Made by a program: the position numbers and the translations under genes
In this document: positions 26,716 through 36,175 of the stretch, in pieces
How the letters are laid out: each line of letters starts with the position of its first letter
How positions within the stretch are numbered: the stretch's first letter is position 1
From: Pantoea sp. At-9b
GTDB lineage: Bacteria > Pseudomonadota > Gammaproteobacteria > Enterobacterales > Enterobacteriaceae
Direction: 5' to 3'
Assembly (NCBI RefSeq): GCF_000175935.2
Contig: NC_014837.1
Location: 4,154,001 to 4,218,000, forward strand
DNA: 64,000 nucleotides
Notes under the pieces: model-generated
Seen by the model: only the letters and a program-made list of their open reading frames with translations
Told to the model about the DNA's origin: nothing
Databases searched by the model: none

Positions 26716-26742
26716 AAAAAACCCCGGCAAGCCGGGGTTTTT
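26716..26742 (-). terminator. Terminator of ilvC
   Basis: CCCCGGC-AA-GCCGGGG with flanking A and T runs; on the minus strand it ends the ilvC message 29 bases after the stop and could also work on the plus strand. Confidence 0.88.
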
Positions 26743-26770
26743 CGTTGCTGAAAACTGTGTCGCGAACGGA

Positions 26771-28246
26771 TTAACCCGCTACGGCGATACGTTTCATGTC
26801 GGTCATGTAGCCACGCAGTTTGCGGCCAACCGCTTCGATCGGGTGCTGACGAATCGCTTCGTTCACGTCACGCAGCTGCGCGTTGTCTACCTGAGTGCCT
26901 TCCACTGCTTTGCCCAGGTCGCCCGGTTGCAGGGTAGTCATGAACTCTTTCAGCAGCGGTACAGCCGCGAAGGAGAACAGGTAGTTACCGTATTCAGCAG
27001 TATCAGAGATAACGACGTTCATTTCATACAGGCGCTTACGTGCGATGGTGTTCGCGATCAGCGGCAGCTCGTGCAGTGATTCGTAGTAAGCAGACTCTTC
27101 AATGATGCCCGCGTCGATCATGGTTTCGAATGCCAGCTCAACGCCTGCTTTCACCATGGCAACCATCAGAACGCCTTTGTCGTAGTATTCCTGCTCTTCG
27201 ATTTTGCCAGCGAACTGCGGTGCGGTTTCGAACGCGGTTTTACCGGTCTCTTCACGCCAGGTCAGCAGGTTTTTGTCGTCATTGGCCCAGTCAGCCATCA
27301 TGCCAGAAGAGAACTCACCAGAGATGATGTCATCCATGTGCTTCTGGAACAGCGGAGCCATGATGCCTTTCAGCTGCTCTGACAGTGCGTAAGCACGCAG
27401 TTTAGCCGGGTTAGACAGGCGATCCATCATCAGGGTGATACCGCCGAATTTCAGCGATTCGGTGATGGTTTCCCAGCCGAACTGAATCAGTTTCTCAACG
27501 TAAGCAGCATCGTTACCTTCTGCCACCAGCTTGTCGAAGCACAGCAGAGAACCGGCCTGCAACATACCGCACAGGATGGTCTGCTCACCCATCAGGTCAG
27601 ATTTCACTTCAGCAACGAAAGAGGATTCCAGTACGCCAGCACGGTCACCACCGGTCGCCGAGGCCCAGGCTTTAGCAATCGCCAGACCTTCGCCTTTCGG
27701 ATCGTTTTCCGGGTGAACCGCAATCAGGGTCGGCACACCGAAGCCACGCTTGTACTCTTCACGAACTTCAGTACCCGGGCACTTCGGTGCCACCATCACC
27801 ACGGTGATGTCTTTACGGATGGTTTCGCCCACTTCAACGATGTTGAAACCGTGTGAGTAGCCCAGCGCTGCGCCGTCTTTCATCAGCGGTTGTACCGCCT
27901 GCACCACCGCAGAGTGCTGCTTGTCCGGCGTCAGGTTAACCACCAGGTCAGCCTGCGGGATCAGCTCTTCGTAAGTACCCACTTTGAAGCCGTTATCGGT
28001 CGCTTTGCGGAAGGAAGCACGCTTTTCAGCAATCGCTTCAGCACGCAGGGCGTAAGCAATGTCCAGACCGGAATCACGCATGTTCAGACCCTGGTTCAGG
28101 CCCTGAGCACCACAGCCAACGATGACGACTTTTTTCCCTTTCAGGAAGCTGGCGCCATCCGCGAATTCATCGCGCGCCATGAAACGACATTTGCCTAACT
28201 GCGCTAACTGGTTGCGCAGGTTCAAAGTGTTGAAGTAGTTAGCCAT
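26771..28246 (-). CDS. ilvC: Ketol-acid reductoisomerase (class II)
   Basis: 491 residues, the same length as the E. coli enzyme. The NADPH-binding loop [21 protein letters not shown] is near 35 in part. The duplicated C-terminal helical domain typical of the long class II form supplies the Mg2+ ligands (e.g. near [15 protein letters not shown]). It converts acetolactate and acetohydroxybutyrate into dihydroxy acids for valine and isoleucine. Divergent from ilvY, whose product activates it in the presence of those substrates. Confidence 0.98.
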   Translation of the reverse strand: MANYFNTLNLRNQLAQLGKCRFMARDEFADGASFLKGKKVVIVGCGAQGLNQGLNMRDSGLDIAYALRAEAIAEKRASFRKATDNGFKVGTYEELIPQADLVVNLTPDKQHSAVVQAVQPLMKDGAALGYSHGFNIVEVGETIRKDITVVMVAPKCPGTEVREEYKRGFGVPTLIAVHPENDPKGEGLAIAKAWASATGGDRAGVLESSFVAEVKSDLMGEQTILCGMLQAGSLLCFDKLVAEGNDAAYVEKLIQFGWETITESLKFGGITLMMDRLSNPAKLRAYALSEQLKGIMAPLFQKHMDDIISGEFSSGMMADWANDDKNLLTWREETGKTAFETAPQFAGKIEEQEYYDKGVLMVAMVKAGVELAFETMIDAGIIEESAYYESLHELPLIANTIARKRLYEMNVVISDTAEYGNYLFSFAAVPLLKEFMTTLQPGDLGKAVEGTQVDNAQLRDVNEAIRQHPIEAVGRKLRGYMTDMKRIAVAG

Positions 28247-28368
28247 GGGTACTCCGGTTTGATGTTGTGTTTGCTTTGTTCAGTAACGACGCCATAACCA
28301 GCGTCGCGAATGACCCCATCATATGACAGGAAATCTGTTGCTTAAATTGATATATTTACAAGGTCACG

Positions 28369-28383
28369 TTGCAGGATTTGCAA
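28369..28383. promoter_or_regulatory. Putative IlvY operator
   Basis: The palindrome TTGCAGGATTTGCAA lies in the ilvC-ilvY intergenic region, 24 bases before the ilvY start. Its symmetry and size suit a LysR-type site, and IlvY is known to bind here in E. coli. A second site is expected but was not clear. Confidence 0.5.
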
Positions 28384-28406
28384 TATTACTTCGAGGTTAC
28401 CCGCGC

Positions 28407-29288
28407 ATGGATTTACGAGACCTGAAACTCTTCCTCCATCTGGCCGAAAGTTGCCACTTTGGCCGCACAGCACGCGCCATGCATGTCAGCCCATCTACCC
28501 TGTCGCGCCAGATCCAGCGCCTTGAGGAGGATGTCGGCCACGCGCTGTTTTTGCGTGATAACCGTACCGTGACGCTGACCGAAGCCGGTGAACGGCTGCG
28601 TCAGTTTGCCCAGCAAACTCTGCTGCAATATCAGCAACTGCGTCATGTGATGGACCTGAACGGCCCCTCGCTCAGTGGCGAGTTACGTCTGTTTTGTTCG
28701 GTTACAGCAGCCTACAGTCATCTGCCGCCGATTCTCGATCGCTTTCGCGCGGAACACCCGCAGGTGGAGATCAAGCTCACCACCGGCGATGCCGCCGATG
28801 CAATTGAAATGGTGCAGTCCGGTGAAGCTGACCTGGCGATTGCCGGTCGTCCTGAATCGCTGCCCGCCAGCATAGATTTTACGCCACTTGGGCTGATTCC
28901 GCTGGTCCTGATCGCCCCGGCGTTGCCCTGTCCGGTGCGTAACCAGGCGACACAGGATGAACCTGACTGGTCGTTGATTCCGTTTATCCTGCCGGAACAA
29001 GGGCCTGCACGACGGGGAATTGATCTGTGGTTTCGCCGCCGCCGTATCCCCAATCCGCTGATTTATGCCACGGTATCAGGCCATGAGGCGATTGTGTCGA
29101 TGGTGGCGCTGGGATGTGGCATTGCGCTGCTGCCCGACGTGGTGCTGGAAAACAGCCCGGAGCCGGTACGTAATCGCGTGCTGGTGCTGGAGAATGTCGA
29201 ATCGGTCGCACCGCTCGAACTGGGCGTGTGCGTACAAAAAAAGCGGCTCGGAGAGCCGCTTATCAATGCCTTCTGGAACCTGCTGTAG
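28407..29288 (+). CDS. ilvY: LysR-family activator of ilvC
   Basis: 293 residues. MDLRDLKLFLHLAESCHFGR, THEN HVSPSTLSRQIQRLEED give the winged helix, nearly identical to E. coli IlvY; the effector domain contains FCSVTAAYSHLPPILDRFR. The start is ATG 28407 rather than the upstream in-frame ATG, by alignment. It senses acetohydroxy acids and activates ilvC. Its coding end carries the hairpin that terminates the opposing ilvA transcript, and its stop touches the ilvA stop. Confidence 0.96.
   Translation: MDLRDLKLFLHLAESCHFGRTARAMHVSPSTLSRQIQRLEEDVGHALFLRDNRTVTLTEAGERLRQFAQQTLLQYQQLRHVMDLNGPSLSGELRLFCSVTAAYSHLPPILDRFRAEHPQVEIKLTTGDAADAIEMVQSGEADLAIAGRPESLPASIDFTPLGLIPLVLIAPALPCPVRNQATQDEPDWSLIPFILPEQGPARRGIDLWFRRRRIPNPLIYATVSGHEAIVSMVALGCGIALLPDVVLENSPEPVRNRVLVLENVESVAPLELGVCVQKKRLGEPLINAFWNLL
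29236..29261 (-). terminator. Terminator of the ilvGMEDA operon inside the ilvY coding end
   Basis: On the minus strand AAGCGGCTC, loop TCC, GAGCCGCTT is followed by a run of six or more T. It lies 28 to 53 bases past the ilvA stop and is wholly inside ilvY codons (QKKRLGEPL region). Confidence 0.88.
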
Positions 29289-30836
29289 CTACTGACCGGC
29301 GAGGAAGAAGCGGAACGCCGGGTTATTGGCTTCGTCGTGGAAGTCATAACCCAGCGCCGTGAGGTGCTCCTCAAAGCGCGGCTCATCATCGCCCAGTTCA
29401 AACGCCGCCAGCACCCGACCGTAATCGGTGCCGTGGCTGCGATAATGGAACAACGAGATATTCCAGTGCGTACCGAGCGTTTGCAGAAACTTCAACAGCG
29501 CGCCGGGTGCTTCCGGGAATTCAAAGCTGAACAGGCGCTCACGCAGCGGTTTCGAAGGACGACCACCGACCATGTAGCGCACATGCAGCTTCGCCATTTC
29601 ATCGTCGGAGAGATCCACCACGTTATAACCACCCTGCGTCAGCTGGCTGATGATTTCGCTGCGCTCCTCCAGCCCGCGCGTTAAGCGCACACCAACGAAG
29701 ATGCAGGCGTTGTCAGCATCGGCATAGCGATAGTTAAACTCCGTCACGGAGCGTCCACCCAGCGTCTGGCAGAACTTCAGGAAGCTCCCCTGCTGCTCAG
29801 GAATGGTCACCGCCAGCAACGCTTCACGCTGCTCACCCAGTTCGCAACGCTCGGAGACGTAACGCAGGCCATGGAAGTTGACGTTAGCGCCCGACAGCAC
29901 GTGCGCTATGCGTTCGCCTTTGATGTTGTGCTGCTGGATGTACTTTTTCATCCCGGCCAGTGCCAGTGCCCCGGAAGGCTCCGCCACCGCACGCACATCC
30001 TCGAACAGATCTTTCATCGCAGCACAGATGGCATCGCTATCCACGGTGATGATGTCGTCGAGATACTCCTGGCACAGACGGAAGGTTTCGTCGCCGATGC
30101 GCTTCACCGCCACGCCTTCAGCAAACAAACCCACCCGCGCCAGATCGACCGGATGACCCGCATCCAGCGCCGCTTTGAGGCAGGCTGAGTCTTCCGACTC
30201 GACAGCAATCACCTTAATCTGCGGCATCAGCTGCTTGATCAGCACCGCCACACCCGCCGCCAGGCCACCGCCACCGACCGGCACGAAGACGCGATCGAGA
30301 TGCGCATCCTGCTGCAACAGCTCCATCGCCAGCGTACCCTGTCCGGCAATCACCGCCGGATGATCAAACGGGTGAACGAAGGTGTAACCTTGCTGCTCCG
30401 CCAGCTCGATCGCCTTGGCTTTTGCTTCGTCGAAGTTGGCCCCAAACAGGTAAGCCTCACCGCCAAATGCGCGCACCGCATCAACCTTGATATCTGCCGT
30501 GGCCAGCGGCATCACAATCAGTGATTTGATGCCTAAGGTACTGGCTGAGAGGGCCACGCCCTGCGCATGGTTGCCGGCAGATGCCGTCACCACGCCGCGC
30601 GCTTTCTGCTCCTCAGTCAGCCCGGCAATCATCGCGTAAGCCCCGCGCAGCTTGAAGCTGTGCACCGGCTGTCGATCTTCACGCTTCACCAGAATGGTGT
30701 TGCCAAGACGCGATGAAATTTTCTCCATTTTCTGTAACGGCGTGACCTGTGCAATTTCGTACACCGGTGAACGCAATACCGCGCGCAAATACTCCGCGCC
30801 GCAGGGCGCCGCGGGTAGCGGTTGAGACTCAGCCAT
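29289..30836 (-). CDS. ilvA: Threonine ammonia-lyase, biosynthetic
   Basis: 515 residues (E. coli 514). The PLP lysine is in VHSFKLRGAYAM near 62, the phosphate loop is VGGGGLAAGVA near 188, and two ACT-like regulatory domains fill about 325-515 for isoleucine feedback and valine activation. It makes 2-oxobutanoate, the first committed step to isoleucine. It is the last gene of ilvLGMEDA; GGAGG lies just inside the ilvD end, three bases after whose stop it starts. Confidence 0.98.
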   Translation of the reverse strand: MAESQPLPAAPCGAEYLRAVLRSPVYEIAQVTPLQKMEKISSRLGNTILVKREDRQPVHSFKLRGAYAMIAGLTEEQKARGVVTASAGNHAQGVALSASTLGIKSLIVMPLATADIKVDAVRAFGGEAYLFGANFDEAKAKAIELAEQQGYTFVHPFDHPAVIAGQGTLAMELLQQDAHLDRVFVPVGGGGLAAGVAVLIKQLMPQIKVIAVESEDSACLKAALDAGHPVDLARVGLFAEGVAVKRIGDETFRLCQEYLDDIITVDSDAICAAMKDLFEDVRAVAEPSGALALAGMKKYIQQHNIKGERIAHVLSGANVNFHGLRYVSERCELGEQREALLAVTIPEQQGSFLKFCQTLGGRSVTEFNYRYADADNACIFVGVRLTRGLEERSEIISQLTQGGYNVVDLSDDEMAKLHVRYMVGGRPSKPLRERLFSFEFPEAPGALLKFLQTLGTHWNISLFHYRSHGTDYGRVLAAFELGDDEPRFEEHLTALGYDFHDEANNPAFRFFLAGQ

Positions 30837-30839
30837 CTG

Positions 30840-32690
30840 TTAGCCTCCCAGCTTAGACTTATCGCGCACCGCGCCTTTGTCAGCGCTGGTCGCGAGTGAT
30901 GCATAAGCACGCAGGGCGAAGGAGACCTGACGCACACGGCCATGCGGCGTATACGCTGCATCACCACGGGCTTCTTCCTCTTCACGACGGGCGTGCAGTT
31001 CGTTTTCCGGCACCGCCAGCTTGATGCCACGGTTCGGGATGTCGATTTCGATGATGTCGCCGTCTTTCACCAGCGCAATGGTGCCGCCGCTGGCCGCTTC
31101 CGGTGAAGCGTGGCCGATAGACAAACCTGACGTACCGCCAGAGAAACGACCATCGGTGATCAATGCACAGCTTTTGCCAAGGCCCATCGATTTCAGGTAA
31201 GTGGTTGGATAGAGCATTTCCTGCATGCCCGGTCCACCTTTCGGCCCTTCGTAGCGAATGACCACCACGTCGCCCGCCACCACTTTACCACCGAGGATCG
31301 CTTCAACCGCGTCATCCTGGCTTTCGTAAACTTTGGCCGGACCTTTGAAAGTCAGGATTTCTTTGTCCACACCGGCGGTTTTTACGATGCAACCGTCTTC
31401 TGCCAGGTTGCCGTACAGCACCGCCAGACCACCGTCCTGAGAGAACGCGAATTCACGGGTGCGGATACAACCTTCCTGGCGATCGTCATCCAGCGTGTCC
31501 CAACGGCAATCCTGTGAGAACGCCTGAGTAGTACGAATCCCGGCCGGACCGGCGCGGAACATCTTTTTCACTGCTTCGTCTTTGGTCAGCATGATGTCGT
31601 ACTGATCCAGCGTTTCACGCAGGTTCAGACCCAGCACGTTACGCACATCAGTGTGCAGCAGGCCAGCACGATCCAGCTCACCGAGGATACCGATCACACC
31701 ACCCGCGCGGTGCACATCTTCCATGTGGTATTTCTGGGTGCTCGGTGCCACTTTGCACAGATGCGGTACTTTGCGCGACAGACGGTCGATATCGGAAATG
31801 TTGAAGTCGATTTCGCCTTCCTGCGCCGCTGCCAGCAGGTGCAGGACAGTGTTGGTAGAGCCACCCATGGCGATATCCAGCGTCATGGCGTTTTCAAATG
31901 CCGCTTTGCTGGCGATGTTGCGCGGCAGCACGCGTTCATCATCCTGCTCGTAATACTGTTTGGTCAGGTTAACAATGCGCTTACCGGCATTGATAAACAG
32001 ATCCTTACGATCAGCGTGCGTTGCCAGCAGCGAACCGTTACCCGGTTGCGACAGACCCAGCGCTTCAGTCAGGCAGTTCATCGAGTTAGCGGTGAACATA
32101 CCGGAGCAGGAACCACAAGTCGGACAGGCGGAACGTTCGATCTGCTCGCTGTCGGCATCGCTGACATTCGGGTTTGCACCCTGAATCATCGCATCCACCA
32201 GATCCAGCTTGATGATTTTGTCAGACAGCTTGGTTTTACCCGCTTCCATCGGGCCACCCGACACGAAGATCACCGGAATATTGAGGCGCAGTGACGCCAT
32301 CAGCATCCCCGGGGTGATTTTGTCGCAGTTGGAAATACAGACCATCGCATCGGCACAGTGGGCGTTGACCATGTACTCGACGGAGTCAGCGATCAGCTCA
32401 CGCGAAGGCAGTGAATACAGCATGCCGCCATGGCCCATGGCGATACCGTCATCCACCGCAATGGTGTTGAACTCTTTAGCCACACCGCCAGCCGCTTCGA
32501 TTTGTTCAGCGACCAGTTTGCCGAGATCGCGCAGGTGGACGTGGCCTGGCACGAATTGGGTGAATGAGTTGACCACGGCGATAATCGGCTTACCGAAATC
32601 GGCGTCGGTCATTCCTGTCGCGCGCCACAAGGCACGGGCACCCGCCATGTTACGGCCATGGGTGGTGGTGGCGGAACGGTACTTAGGCAT
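30840..32690 (-). CDS. ilvD: Dihydroxy-acid dehydratase
   Basis: 616 residues, the E. coli length. Iron-sulphur cysteines are in [10 protein letters not shown] (near 122) and [18 protein letters not shown] (near 189-206). The C-terminal block [16 protein letters not shown] is conserved. It dehydrates the IlvC products to the 2-oxo acids for valine, leucine and isoleucine. It is preceded by a perfect hairpin in the ilvE-ilvD gap. Confidence 0.98.
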   Translation of the reverse strand: MPKYRSATTTHGRNMAGARALWRATGMTDADFGKPIIAVVNSFTQFVPGHVHLRDLGKLVAEQIEAAGGVAKEFNTIAVDDGIAMGHGGMLYSLPSRELIADSVEYMVNAHCADAMVCISNCDKITPGMLMASLRLNIPVIFVSGGPMEAGKTKLSDKIIKLDLVDAMIQGANPNVSDADSEQIERSACPTCGSCSGMFTANSMNCLTEALGLSQPGNGSLLATHADRKDLFINAGKRIVNLTKQYYEQDDERVLPRNIASKAAFENAMTLDIAMGGSTNTVLHLLAAAQEGEIDFNISDIDRLSRKVPHLCKVAPSTQKYHMEDVHRAGGVIGILGELDRAGLLHTDVRNVLGLNLRETLDQYDIMLTKDEAVKKMFRAGPAGIRTTQAFSQDCRWDTLDDDRQEGCIRTREFAFSQDGGLAVLYGNLAEDGCIVKTAGVDKEILTFKGPAKVYESQDDAVEAILGGKVVAGDVVVIRYEGPKGGPGMQEMLYPTTYLKSMGLGKSCALITDGRFSGGTSGLSIGHASPEAASGGTIALVKDGDIIEIDIPNRGIKLAVPENELHARREEEEARGDAAYTPHGRVRQVSFALRAYASLATSADKGAVRDKSKLGG

Positions 32691-32717
32691 GCTCTATTTA
32701 CTCCAGTAAGGATAATG

Positions 32718-32741
32718 TCGCGGACGCTGCTGCGTCCGCGA
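32718..32741. other. Intercistronic hairpin between ilvE and ilvD
   Basis: TCGCGGACGC and GCGTCCGCGA pair over ten bases around a four-base loop. On the coding strand no U run follows, so it is more likely an mRNA stability or processing element than a terminator. Confidence 0.7.
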
Positions 32742-32750
32742 AAAAACTTG

Positions 32751-33680
32751 TTATGGGTTAACCTGATCCAGCCAGCCCCATTTGTCTTCAGTCTCGCCAG
32801 TGAACAGGCCAAAGAATGCCTGCTGAATGCGTTTGGTCACTGGACCACATTTGCCTGCACCCACCTGGATACCGTCAACGCTGCGTACCGGGGTGATTTC
32901 TGCGGCAGTACCGGACATGAACACTTCGTCAGCCAGGTACAGTGATTCACGTGACAGCACCTGCTCGCGGACTTCGATACCCATGTCTTTCGCCAGCTTG
33001 ATGATGGCATCACGGGTGATGCCCGGCAGCGCAGAAGAGGTGAACGGCGGCGTGAACAGAATACCGTCTTTCACTTCGAACAAGTTTTCACCGGCACCTT
33101 CTGAAATATAGCCGTTCGTATCGAGAGCGATACCTTCCTGATAGCCGTGGCGACGTGCTTCGCTGCCGACCAGCAGAGAAGACAGGTAGTTACCGCCGGC
33201 TTTTGCTGCGGTTGGCAGGGTGTTCGGGGCTACGCGGTTCCAGGAAGACACCATCGCGTCGATGCCCTGCTCCAGCGCTTCAGCACCCAGGTAAGCACCC
33301 CACGGGAATGCAGCGATGATCACATCGGTGGTGTAGCCATCTGGCGGGTTCACACCCAGACCCACGTCGCCGACGAAGGCCAGCGGACGGATGTAAGCGC
33401 TTTTCAATTTGTTGACGCGCAGCACTTCGCGGCAGGCTTCCATCAGCTCATCTACGCTGGCTTTAATCGGGAAGCGGTAGATTTTGGCGGAGTCGTGCAG
33501 ACGCTGCATGTGTTCACGATGACGGAACACCACCGGGCCTTTGTGAGAGTCGTAGCAACGCACGCCTTCAAACACAGAAGTACCGTAATGCAACGCGTGA
33601 GACATGACGCTGACCTTGGCGTCTTCCCACTTAACCATCTCCCCATTGAACCAAATAAAGTCTGCTTTCTTCGTACTCAT
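32751..33680 (-). CDS. ilvE: Branched-chain amino-acid aminotransferase
   Basis: 309 residues, fold type IV PLP enzyme. VFEGVRCYDSHKGPVVFRHREH in part is near 38, the PLP lysine is in TAAKAGGNYLSSL near 160, and GTAAEITPVRSVDG near 257 binds the cofactor phosphate. It catalyses the last step to valine, leucine and isoleucine. It starts 18 bases after ilvM. Confidence 0.98.
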   Translation of the reverse strand: MSTKKADFIWFNGEMVKWEDAKVSVMSHALHYGTSVFEGVRCYDSHKGPVVFRHREHMQRLHDSAKIYRFPIKASVDELMEACREVLRVNKLKSAYIRPLAFVGDVGLGVNPPDGYTTDVIIAAFPWGAYLGAEALEQGIDAMVSSWNRVAPNTLPTAAKAGGNYLSSLLVGSEARRHGYQEGIALDTNGYISEGAGENLFEVKDGILFTPPFTSSALPGITRDAIIKLAKDMGIEVREQVLSRESLYLADEVFMSGTAAEITPVRSVDGIQVGAGKCGPVTKRIQQAFFGLFTGETEDKWGWLDQVNP

Positions 33681-33698
33681 TGTTATTTCCTTTCGCGA

Positions 33699-33956
33699 CT
33701 AGGCACGGATTTGTTGTGTTGTCTGTTGTTGGATCTGGACGCAAGCGACATCCATCAGTTTGCTTAACTGCGAAGACAGTAAATCGACAGAGCGCTGGCT
33801 GGCAACGGTCATTTCGATATTAATGTTTTCGGCATTCGCGGCTGATGCCATGTTCATGGTGCACACCTGGAAACCACGGTGGCGCACGACGCGCAAAATG
33901 CGTTCCAATATTTCAGGGCGGAAGCGCGCTTCGATAGACAATTGATGCTGGTTCAT
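33699..33956 (-). CDS. ilvM: Acetolactate synthase II small subunit
   Basis: 85 residues, a single ACT-like domain ([26 protein letters not shown]). It activates the IlvG catalytic subunit. The start overlaps the ilvG stop in an ATGA, implying coupled translation and equal amounts of both subunits. The length matches E. coli IlvM (87). Confidence 0.95.
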   Translation of the reverse strand: MNQHQLSIEARFRPEILERILRVVRHRGFQVCTMNMASAANAENINIEMTVASQRSVDLLSSQLSKLMDVACVQIQQQTTQQIRA

Positions 33957-35599
33957 ACGGTTTTCTCCATCATGTTTGCGTTGCTGGCACCAGGTGGCAC
34001 CAAAGGCCAGACGTTTTCATGCTCATCAATCGCAACATGCAGGAAGTAAGGACCTTCACTGTTCAGCAGAGCATCAAGGGCGGCGTCGACCTGATCTTTA
34101 CGGGTAATGCGCTGGCCGGGGATATCAAAAGCGCTGGCCAGCGTAAGGAAATCGGGGTTATCAGTCAGGATGGTTTCGCTGTAGCGGCCATCAAAGAACA
34201 GCTGCTGCCACTGGCGCACCATGCCGAGACGCTGGTTATCCAGCAGCAGGATTTTAACCGGCAGTTTACCGCGCTTGATGGTGCCCAGTTCCTGAATGTT
34301 CATCATGATTGAACCGTCACCCGATACGCAGATGACGGTATCGTTCGGACGGGCTACCTGGGCACCCACCGCAGCCGGCAGGCCAAAGCCCATGGTGCCG
34401 AGACCACTGGAGGTTATAAAGTTTTCCGGCGCGCTGAACGACATATGCTGCGCCGCCCACATCTGATGCTGACCCACGTCAGTGGTCACCACTGCGCTGT
34501 CGGCTTTGCGATCGGACAGTTGTTTCAGCAACAACGGCGCATAGATCGCGTCGCCCGGATGGTCGTAGCGCCAGTCGAATTCCGCTTTCATCGCTTTAAC
34601 TGCACTACGCCAGGCATCGATTTGCAGCGGCATGCTTAACGCAGGCAGCACCTGGTTCAAATCCCCCTGCAACGAGACGTGCGCACGACGCAGCTTGTTC
34701 AGCTCAGCGGGGTCGATATCAATATGGATCACGCTGGCGTGTGGCGCGAAGGTGTCGAGCTTGCCGGTCACGCGGTCGTCAAAACGCGCACCCACGGCAA
34801 TCAGCAAATCACACTCCTGAACCGCCAGGTTAGCGGCTTTGGTGCCATGCATTCCCAGCATGCCGAGGTAGAGATCGCTGTTGGCATCTGCGCTGCCCAG
34901 CCCTTTCAGGGTGGCAACCATCGGGATGCCGGTATCGATCGCCATCGCACGTAACGCCGGGACGGCCTGCGCCATTCCCACACCACCACCGATATACAGC
35001 ATCGGCTTTTTCGCCTGCGCCATCAACGCACGCGCTTCCGCGATATGTTGCGGTGAATGGCTCAACGCCTCTTCAACCGGCAGCAGGTGCGGCGTGAGAT
35101 CGCCGTTGGCGATTTGAATATCTTTCGGGATATCAACCAGTACCGGGCCGGGACGACCAGACTGGGCAATGGCGAAGGCTTCTGCCATCACCGAAGGCAA
35201 ATCATCAAGGGATTCAACGAGGAAGCTGTGCTTGGTGCAGGCCAGTGACAGGCCGAGAACGTCAATTTCCTGGAACGCATCGGTGCCGATAAACGGGGAA
35301 GCTACCTGGCCGGTAATGGCAACAACCGGGATGGAGTCCATCATCGCATCAGCCAGACCAGTGATCAGGTTAGTAGCACCAGGACCCGAGGTGGCGATAC
35401 AGACGCCGGTTTTACCCGTCGCACGGGCATAGCCAATCGCCGCCATCACCGCACCTTGCTCATGCCGACACAGTAGGTGTTCCACGCCGCCATCGTAGAG
35501 CGCATCGTACACTGGCATGATGGCACCGCCAGGATAACCAAACACTGTATCAACACCCTGCGCGCGTAAAGCCTGAACTACCCACTGTGCACCTGTCAT
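33953..35599 (-). CDS. ilvG: Acetolactate synthase II large subunit, intact
   Basis: 548 residues, full length and without the frameshift that inactivates ilvG in E. coli K-12. Thiamine diphosphate enzyme: Glu in [18 protein letters not shown] near 47, and [14 protein letters not shown] near 425 binds the cofactor and Mg2+. It makes acetolactate and acetohydroxybutyrate and is typically resistant to valine. ATG 35599 behind GGAG is chosen over an upstream start by alignment. It follows the ilvL attenuator. Confidence 0.97.
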   Translation of the reverse strand: MTGAQWVVQALRAQGVDTVFGYPGGAIMPVYDALYDGGVEHLLCRHEQGAVMAAIGYARATGKTGVCIATSGPGATNLITGLADAMMDSIPVVAITGQVASPFIGTDAFQEIDVLGLSLACTKHSFLVESLDDLPSVMAEAFAIAQSGRPGPVLVDIPKDIQIANGDLTPHLLPVEEALSHSPQHIAEARALMAQAKKPMLYIGGGVGMAQAVPALRAMAIDTGIPMVATLKGLGSADANSDLYLGMLGMHGTKAANLAVQECDLLIAVGARFDDRVTGKLDTFAPHASVIHIDIDPAELNKLRRAHVSLQGDLNQVLPALSMPLQIDAWRSAVKAMKAEFDWRYDHPGDAIYAPLLLKQLSDRKADSAVVTTDVGQHQMWAAQHMSFSAPENFITSSGLGTMGFGLPAAVGAQVARPNDTVICVSGDGSIMMNIQELGTIKRGKLPVKILLLDNQRLGMVRQWQQLFFDGRYSETILTDNPDFLTLASAFDIPGQRITRKDQVDAALDALLNSEGPYFLHVAIDEHENVWPLVPPGASNANMMEKTV

Positions 35600-35692
35600 G
35601 GTTATTCTCCTGTATCCCTGCGGGAACAACAGAATTTTATGCTACTGTTCATTATCTGTTCCTCGATGATTCGCTGATATTTTGCCTGGTCG

Positions 35693-35730
35693 AAAAAAAA
35701 CCCCCGGACCTTGCGGTGCGGGGGTTTTTC
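35693..35730 (-). terminator. ilvL attenuator terminator
   Basis: On the minus strand CCCCCG-C-ACC, loop GCAA, GGT-C-CGGGGG is followed by eight T. It lies between ilvL and ilvG. Slow translation of the leader's Val/Ile/Leu codons should let an alternative pairing form and allow transcription into ilvG. Confidence 0.92.
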
Positions 35731-35748
35731 GAATTCCGGGCTTGATTT

Positions 35749-35847
35749 TTAAGCCTTTCTTTCTCCAAGCGTAGCCCCGCACGGTGGGATAATAATCACC
35801 ACCACGCTAATCACGACTAGGCTAATCACTTGTAGAAGGGCTTTCAT
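35749..35847 (-). CDS. ilvL: ilvGMEDA leader peptide
   Basis: 32 residues, beginning MKALLQVISLVVISVVV and ending PPCGATLGERKA. E. coli IlvL has the same plan. It contains five isoleucine, six valine and several leucine codons, nearly consecutive, so ribosome stalling reports supply of all three. Translation is regulatory; the peptide itself has no known job. Confidence 0.95.
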   Translation of the reverse strand: MKALLQVISLVVISVVVIIIPPCGATLGERKA

Positions 35848-36175
35848 ATGTTGTTCGTTTTTTCGATTGTTCGAAGTAATACCTACAGAGTTACCATAGT
35901 TATCGGGGCATTGACAATAATTTTCATCAGAAATTTTTATGACACAACGGCACCGAGACAGTTATCACCTTGTAAGTTAACGGTTATTTTTATTTGTGAT
36001 AAATATTCATTACGACCGCGTCGTAACATTCGATTTTATTCTGAGGACTTGCTTCCAAAAAACATGAATGAGCAGAAATTAGCAGCGAAATGGTGGAACC
36101 CTGCACGCAACTCTGATGAACGCGATTAGGCCATTCTTTTCAAGCCCGGCAAGATAGCACCAACAAGGAGTGGTT
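35848..36175. promoter_or_regulatory. Intergenic region between ilvL and comM
   Basis: No gene is visible in these 328 AT-rich bases. They must hold the minus-strand ilvL promoter (a TTGTCA lies near 35915 on that strand) and the plus-strand promoter of comM. I could not fix a convincing -10 for either. Confidence 0.35.
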
